Assembly (NCBI GenBank): GCA_940671915.1
Contig: CALNVZ010003433.1
Location: 31,913,317-31,977,316 of the forward strand
DNA: 64,000 bases
Source: Paracentrotus lividus
Taxonomy: Eukaryota; Echinodermata; Echinoidea; Camarodonta; Echinidae
Reading direction: 5' to 3'
Both the position numbers and the translations under genes were made by a program. Positions 60,543 through 64,000 of this stretch are shown here, piece by piece. The notes under the pieces were generated by a model. It searched no databases. It was not told where the DNA came from and worked only from the letters and a program-made list of their open reading frames with translations. How positions within the stretch are numbered: the first letter of the stretch is position 1; each line of letters begins with the position of its first letter.

Positions 60543-61173
60543 GAGGCAGAAGTTTGAGGCCTAAGGAAATTCAATGAGATTTATTCAATTACCAACATCA
60601 GAAAATTTACTGTATCTTTAGAAATATCAGCACTATCATGAAAAATTTTGTATCAAATAAAAGAGCTTATCAAGCTCTTTCGTGTAAATGGGGTGCTGAT
60701 GGGACTAAGGTATATTTTAAGTGGAATTGTCAGTGTTAATAAAAGTTAAATTTGTGCCAAATTAATTATATTGTTCAGTGATTATATTTCCAGACATCGC
60801 TTCATAGGATTATATAAATGTCAAATCTAACATTGATATTACATTTTCTATCATGATATGTTACCATCAAATAAAAAAAAAAAAAATGTTTATGTTGAGA
60901 AATAAGGAGCACAAATATGAAATGTTTTGCTCAAGTCTTTTCACAAGTTTGTCTCAAATGTGAAGATTTTTGTTTAAAAATGACATCTAAATATTCTTCA
61001 GCTCCCGATGACTTGTCAGTATGATGAAAGGGCATGATATGCTCTTTTGTTTGATACCAAATTTGGCATTATAGCACAGATATTTTTGAAGATACAGTAA
61101 ATTTTAAAATGCTTGGCAAGCATACAGTGTTCATTAAATTTCCTAGGTGTATGTAAACTTCTGGCCTCAACTG
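60539..61173. mobile_element. Tc1/mariner-like non-autonomous element, ~140-bp inverted ends
   Basis: The right end reads inward as CAGTTGAGGCCAGAAGTTTA then CATACACCTAGGAAAT, in the style of Tc1-like elements of fish and other animals. The left end (AGTTGAGGCAGAAGTTTGAG) is a diverged match. The match continues through AAATTTACTGTATCTT and TATCAAA(T/C)AAAAGAGC. TA follows the right end. At 635 bp with no open frame, it is non-autonomous. Confidence 0.85.
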
Positions 61174-61179
61174 TATATA

Positions 61180-63040
61180 CAGATGTCTGCAAAATTGTTC
61201 ATACCCCTGACATTTTTTAAGTTTTTGAATTTTGTTTTAAATTAATGAGTTTCGTCAAACTTTTTGGTGATCAGTATGTTACCAACATTTGGACTATTAG
61301 GAAAATTTGATATTTTGAGCAATTTGGTATTCCAGGGGTATTTCATTGACAGATTTACGAAAAACACCATGTTCATAATTATTCATACCCTTGGGGTACC
61401 CAGTCCAATTTCTTATCAAACAACCACAAATACATATTATTTTCTTCAAGTCACCATCTGAAATTTTTTTTTTTGCAAAAGTCTATAGTCTTTCTTCATG
61501 GCTTCTGTGGGGTCTGGCCCATGTGTTCTCTGGAAAACCTCCAGGCTGAGTCAGGTTGCATGGTCTTTGAGCCATCCTGTAAGTCTTCAGCTTTCCAACC
61601 CCTTTATTATTGGTTTCTTGCCAGGACTTTGAATTTTTCACTTAGGAACATTCATATAAATGTTACTGAAATAGAATAACCGCTCTACGCACCCTTTTAG
61701 TCCCTGATTTAACACTCAAGTGTTTCTTGCACGAGCACCAGATATAAAACACTTGGGAAAAAGCTTCCATGAGCATGACTAAAAGTGCAAGATGTTTCCT
61801 TGAATTGCCAAATAGGTATACTGAGAGGCCTACAATGACACAGATATCACAGCCAAAGTCGGAATGGATGCCACTGACCAGCCAGAGACGAAGGTGCCAA
61901 TGAGCAAATACTGCATAAAGGATATATATACAGACACTTCCCAATACAGACTCCAGTTTTCTAGTCAGACCTACCGGGAGGCATCTGGACAGTTCCTGAG
62001 CTCATTTAAACCAGAAATATAATTTATGGACCATAATTATTATATAAGTTGAAGAGAGAAAATTAGAATTTACGAGTGATATGGACTTTCTTCAATTTGG
62101 CCAAAACAAGATGAATCCTTCAATCTAAAGAACAGTGTCCTGATTTTAGCACATGGCATTCAAATAGAACTGCCATGGGGATTATCAGTGCGGGTAGCAC
62201 TGGGAATCTCTTCAGAATAGGAGGCATCACGGTGTGGACATTTTTATTAAGATCCTGGATGAAAAACTAGCAGAAGTATGCTTGTTAATTGTACCTGGGA
62301 CAGCATTGGACATATCAACAGGACGAAGTTCAGAAGCATACGGCCATGTTAGTCAATAAGTAGTTCAGGACAATCATAATGAATGATCTTGAGAGGAAAA
62401 TTCGACGACCTGACAAGAATCCCTTGAGAAATTTGTCTGGGAAGTTAAAGACTCACAAAATGGCCCAAAGACCATGCAACCTTACACAGTCTGGATGTTC
62501 TCCAGAGGACGCATTGGTCAAAACCCACGGAAGACATGAATGATGGTTCTGGACATTCGCAAGAACTATCTGAGATGGAAATTTAAAGAAATAATTATAA
62601 TCGAGATGATTAGATAAGAAATAAGATTTGGCACCCCTATAGGGTATGAATGATTATGAACATGGCGTTTTTAGTAAATCTGTCAACAAAATACCCCTAA
62701 ACTACAAAATTTCTCAAAATTTCAAATTTTCTTAATTGTTCAATTGTTAGTAACATACTTATCAACAGAAAGTTTGACGAAACGCATTCAGTTAGGTACC
62801 TTCCCCAAAACATACAGCCGCGGCCCGCTGCGTGAACGCCGCACAGCGGGCTTTTAGGCAGGATATACCGTTCCCCTATTATTCTTCCATTGACTTAATT
62901 GGAGGGATTAATACATCCGTAATACAGCGCCGCAAAGTGCGGCGGTTCACGAGCAGGACCGCGGCTGTATCTTTGGGAAGGTCATTAGGGCCGAACTCAA
63001 CCTTAAAAAACGAAGGGGTATGAGCAATTTTGCGAAACTG
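61180..63040. mobile_element. Second Tc1/mariner-like element with long inverted arms, carrying a nested MITE
   Basis: Left CAGATGTCTGCAAAATTGTT and right CAGTTTCGCAAAATTGCTCA (read inward) are both preceded by TA. The arms remain alignable for about 400 bp, including CATACCCCT, GAGTTTCGTCAAAC, CATGTTCATAAT(T/C)ATTCATACCC and GGTTGCATGGTCTTTG. The middle (~61600-62430) has no intact transposase. Without the nested MITE, the length is about 1.7 kb, which is Tc1-like. It sits six bases from the previous element in a TATATA run. Confidence 0.8.
62797..62988. mobile_element. ~190-bp GC-rich MITE nested in the Tc1-like element
   Basis: The ends are inverse: (G)TACCTTCCCCAAAACATACA on the left against TGACCTTCCCAAAGATACAG read inward on the right, then CCGCGG and GTGAACGCCGC-type text on both. 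TTAG flanks both sides (62791-62794 and 62987-62990 approximately), so the target duplication could be TTA or TTAG. The arm of the host element resumes cleanly across it. Confidence 0.75.
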
Positions 63041-64000
63041 TATATAATATATATTATTATATTATATATATATTGATATATTATAATATTATATGGACCT
63101 GATGGCTAAGGCTTGGGCAGGATATTAAGTGGTATGAAGGTGGGTAAATCCAGCTTTTGATTTTTTTTCTTGTTTTTAAACTCTTTTTAATACGGTGTGA
63201 AAAAGTTTATCTATTAGAAGATGTTATTGGGTGCAGAGAGTGAGGGAAGAGAGGAGGAGAGATAAGCGAAAACAAGAGGGGTGGTTAAGGTGGATATAGA
63301 GAGCGTTAACATAATATGAGGCTTAAAGAAGTATGTGCGATTAGCCAGGGTTGTGTAGTGTGGGCTGTGGGATGTTTTTTATTGTCAATCTTCCAATATC
63401 AATTTGTGGCCAATATTTATATTCTTTCGTGATTTCCTCTGGCCAACTTAAGGGTCAATTCCAAATGGCGCCATTTAACAACCAAAAGCAAAATAATCAT
63501 TATTAAACGGCAGCTTGCAGAAGCAAAATTTATGATGATTGGGTTGACGAAGTTGAGAGCGAAGCCGAAGTATATGACGAAGCGGATGGTTGTTGTAGAT
63601 GGTTTTGATAGTTTCGGACATCAAATTAGAGAAGGCAGGCTTAGACCTCTATTGTCAATGGGATCGATTCGGGTTTTTGTTTTGGAACTATATGATACTT
63701 GAAATGTAAAGGTTTTGACTGCTGCTGTCACAGAGAGCGAGCTTTCTATGTTGCTTAATTAAAAAAGAAAAAAAAAAAAGAGTGGGCTATGACAATATTC
63801 GAAGTAGCAAAAGGATAATTGACTTTAATTAATACTTAGAGTTAATTTGCTAATTCTACCATAATTCTTCTACAAAATTTCGTAATCGAAAATTACATTA
63901 GTCTATGGGGAGTTATCAAGTGAAATCTTATGAAGCGTTATGATAGTAGTTTTCAAGAAAGGGCTAAATGACACAATTGGATTCTTAGTTTAGGTGCCTT
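63041..64000. other. Right-edge stretch, no gene recognised
   Basis: AT microsatellite at 63041-63092, then AG-rich sequence (63225-63300). Nothing coding was recognised before the window ends. Confidence 0.4.

Overview
This is a nuclear window from a metazoan: AT-rich, intron-containing genes with GT-AG junctions, dense microsatellites, and many short inverted-repeat transposons. An expanded cluster of divergent interleukin-17-like cytokine genes, with a splicing-factor gene beside it, points to a marine deuterostome. An echinoderm, most likely a sea urchin, fits best; this is inference, because no marker gene settles it. Two runs of N (16326-16350 and 60396-60495) and several single-base frame breaks show that this is a draft assembly, so some 'broken' genes may be consensus errors.

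Layout. 1-200 is an ATCGAT-rich ~30-bp satellite. 3285-5826 (minus) holds the first four coding exons of SF3A2, the U2 snRNP splicing factor; its remaining exons are not in the window. 6600-16000 is gene-poor: a ~600-bp polypyrimidine tract, two tRNA-Thr-like repeat units, two copies of a ~600-bp element with 9-bp target duplications (Mutator-like) that carries a promoter/exon-like segment, and a long-inverted-repeat element at 13228-15985. 16350-20960 is a large inverted duplication. Its left arm carries a broken IL-17 copy (minus strand). Its right arm carries the 5' half of an apparently intact IL-17 gene (plus strand), whose last exon lies at 26949-27024 beyond a transposon-loaded intron. 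28000-37500 is repeat-rich and has no recognisable gene; it includes a ~150-bp minisatellite rich in GGTCA. 37565-41065 (minus) is a third IL-17-like gene with a furin site and several single-base frame breaks in exons 3 and 4. 42000-53700 holds a LINE remnant, foldback elements, minisatellites, a SINE remnant and a 2.2-kb inverted-repeat element containing GCGAGCGCGAAGCGCGAGC repeats. 54422-58081 (plus) is the best-preserved IL-17 gene: 304 codons, a furin site and ten cysteines in the mature part, followed by an AU-rich downstream region. 58600-63040 is a series of MITE and Tc1-like elements.

How the genes relate. The IL-17 loci share one architecture: a short start exon, a large exon ending in the CP(W/F)...D...R motif in phase 2, an exon with P-R-D-(I/L) followed by C-x-C-x2-C, and a short last exon with (V/M)AC-x-C. 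This indicates tandem and inverted duplication of one ancestral secreted-cytokine gene. The main observations are this cluster and its breakage by inversion and transposons, the Mutator-like pair carrying an exon-like promoter segment, and the hormone-receptor-half-site minisatellite.
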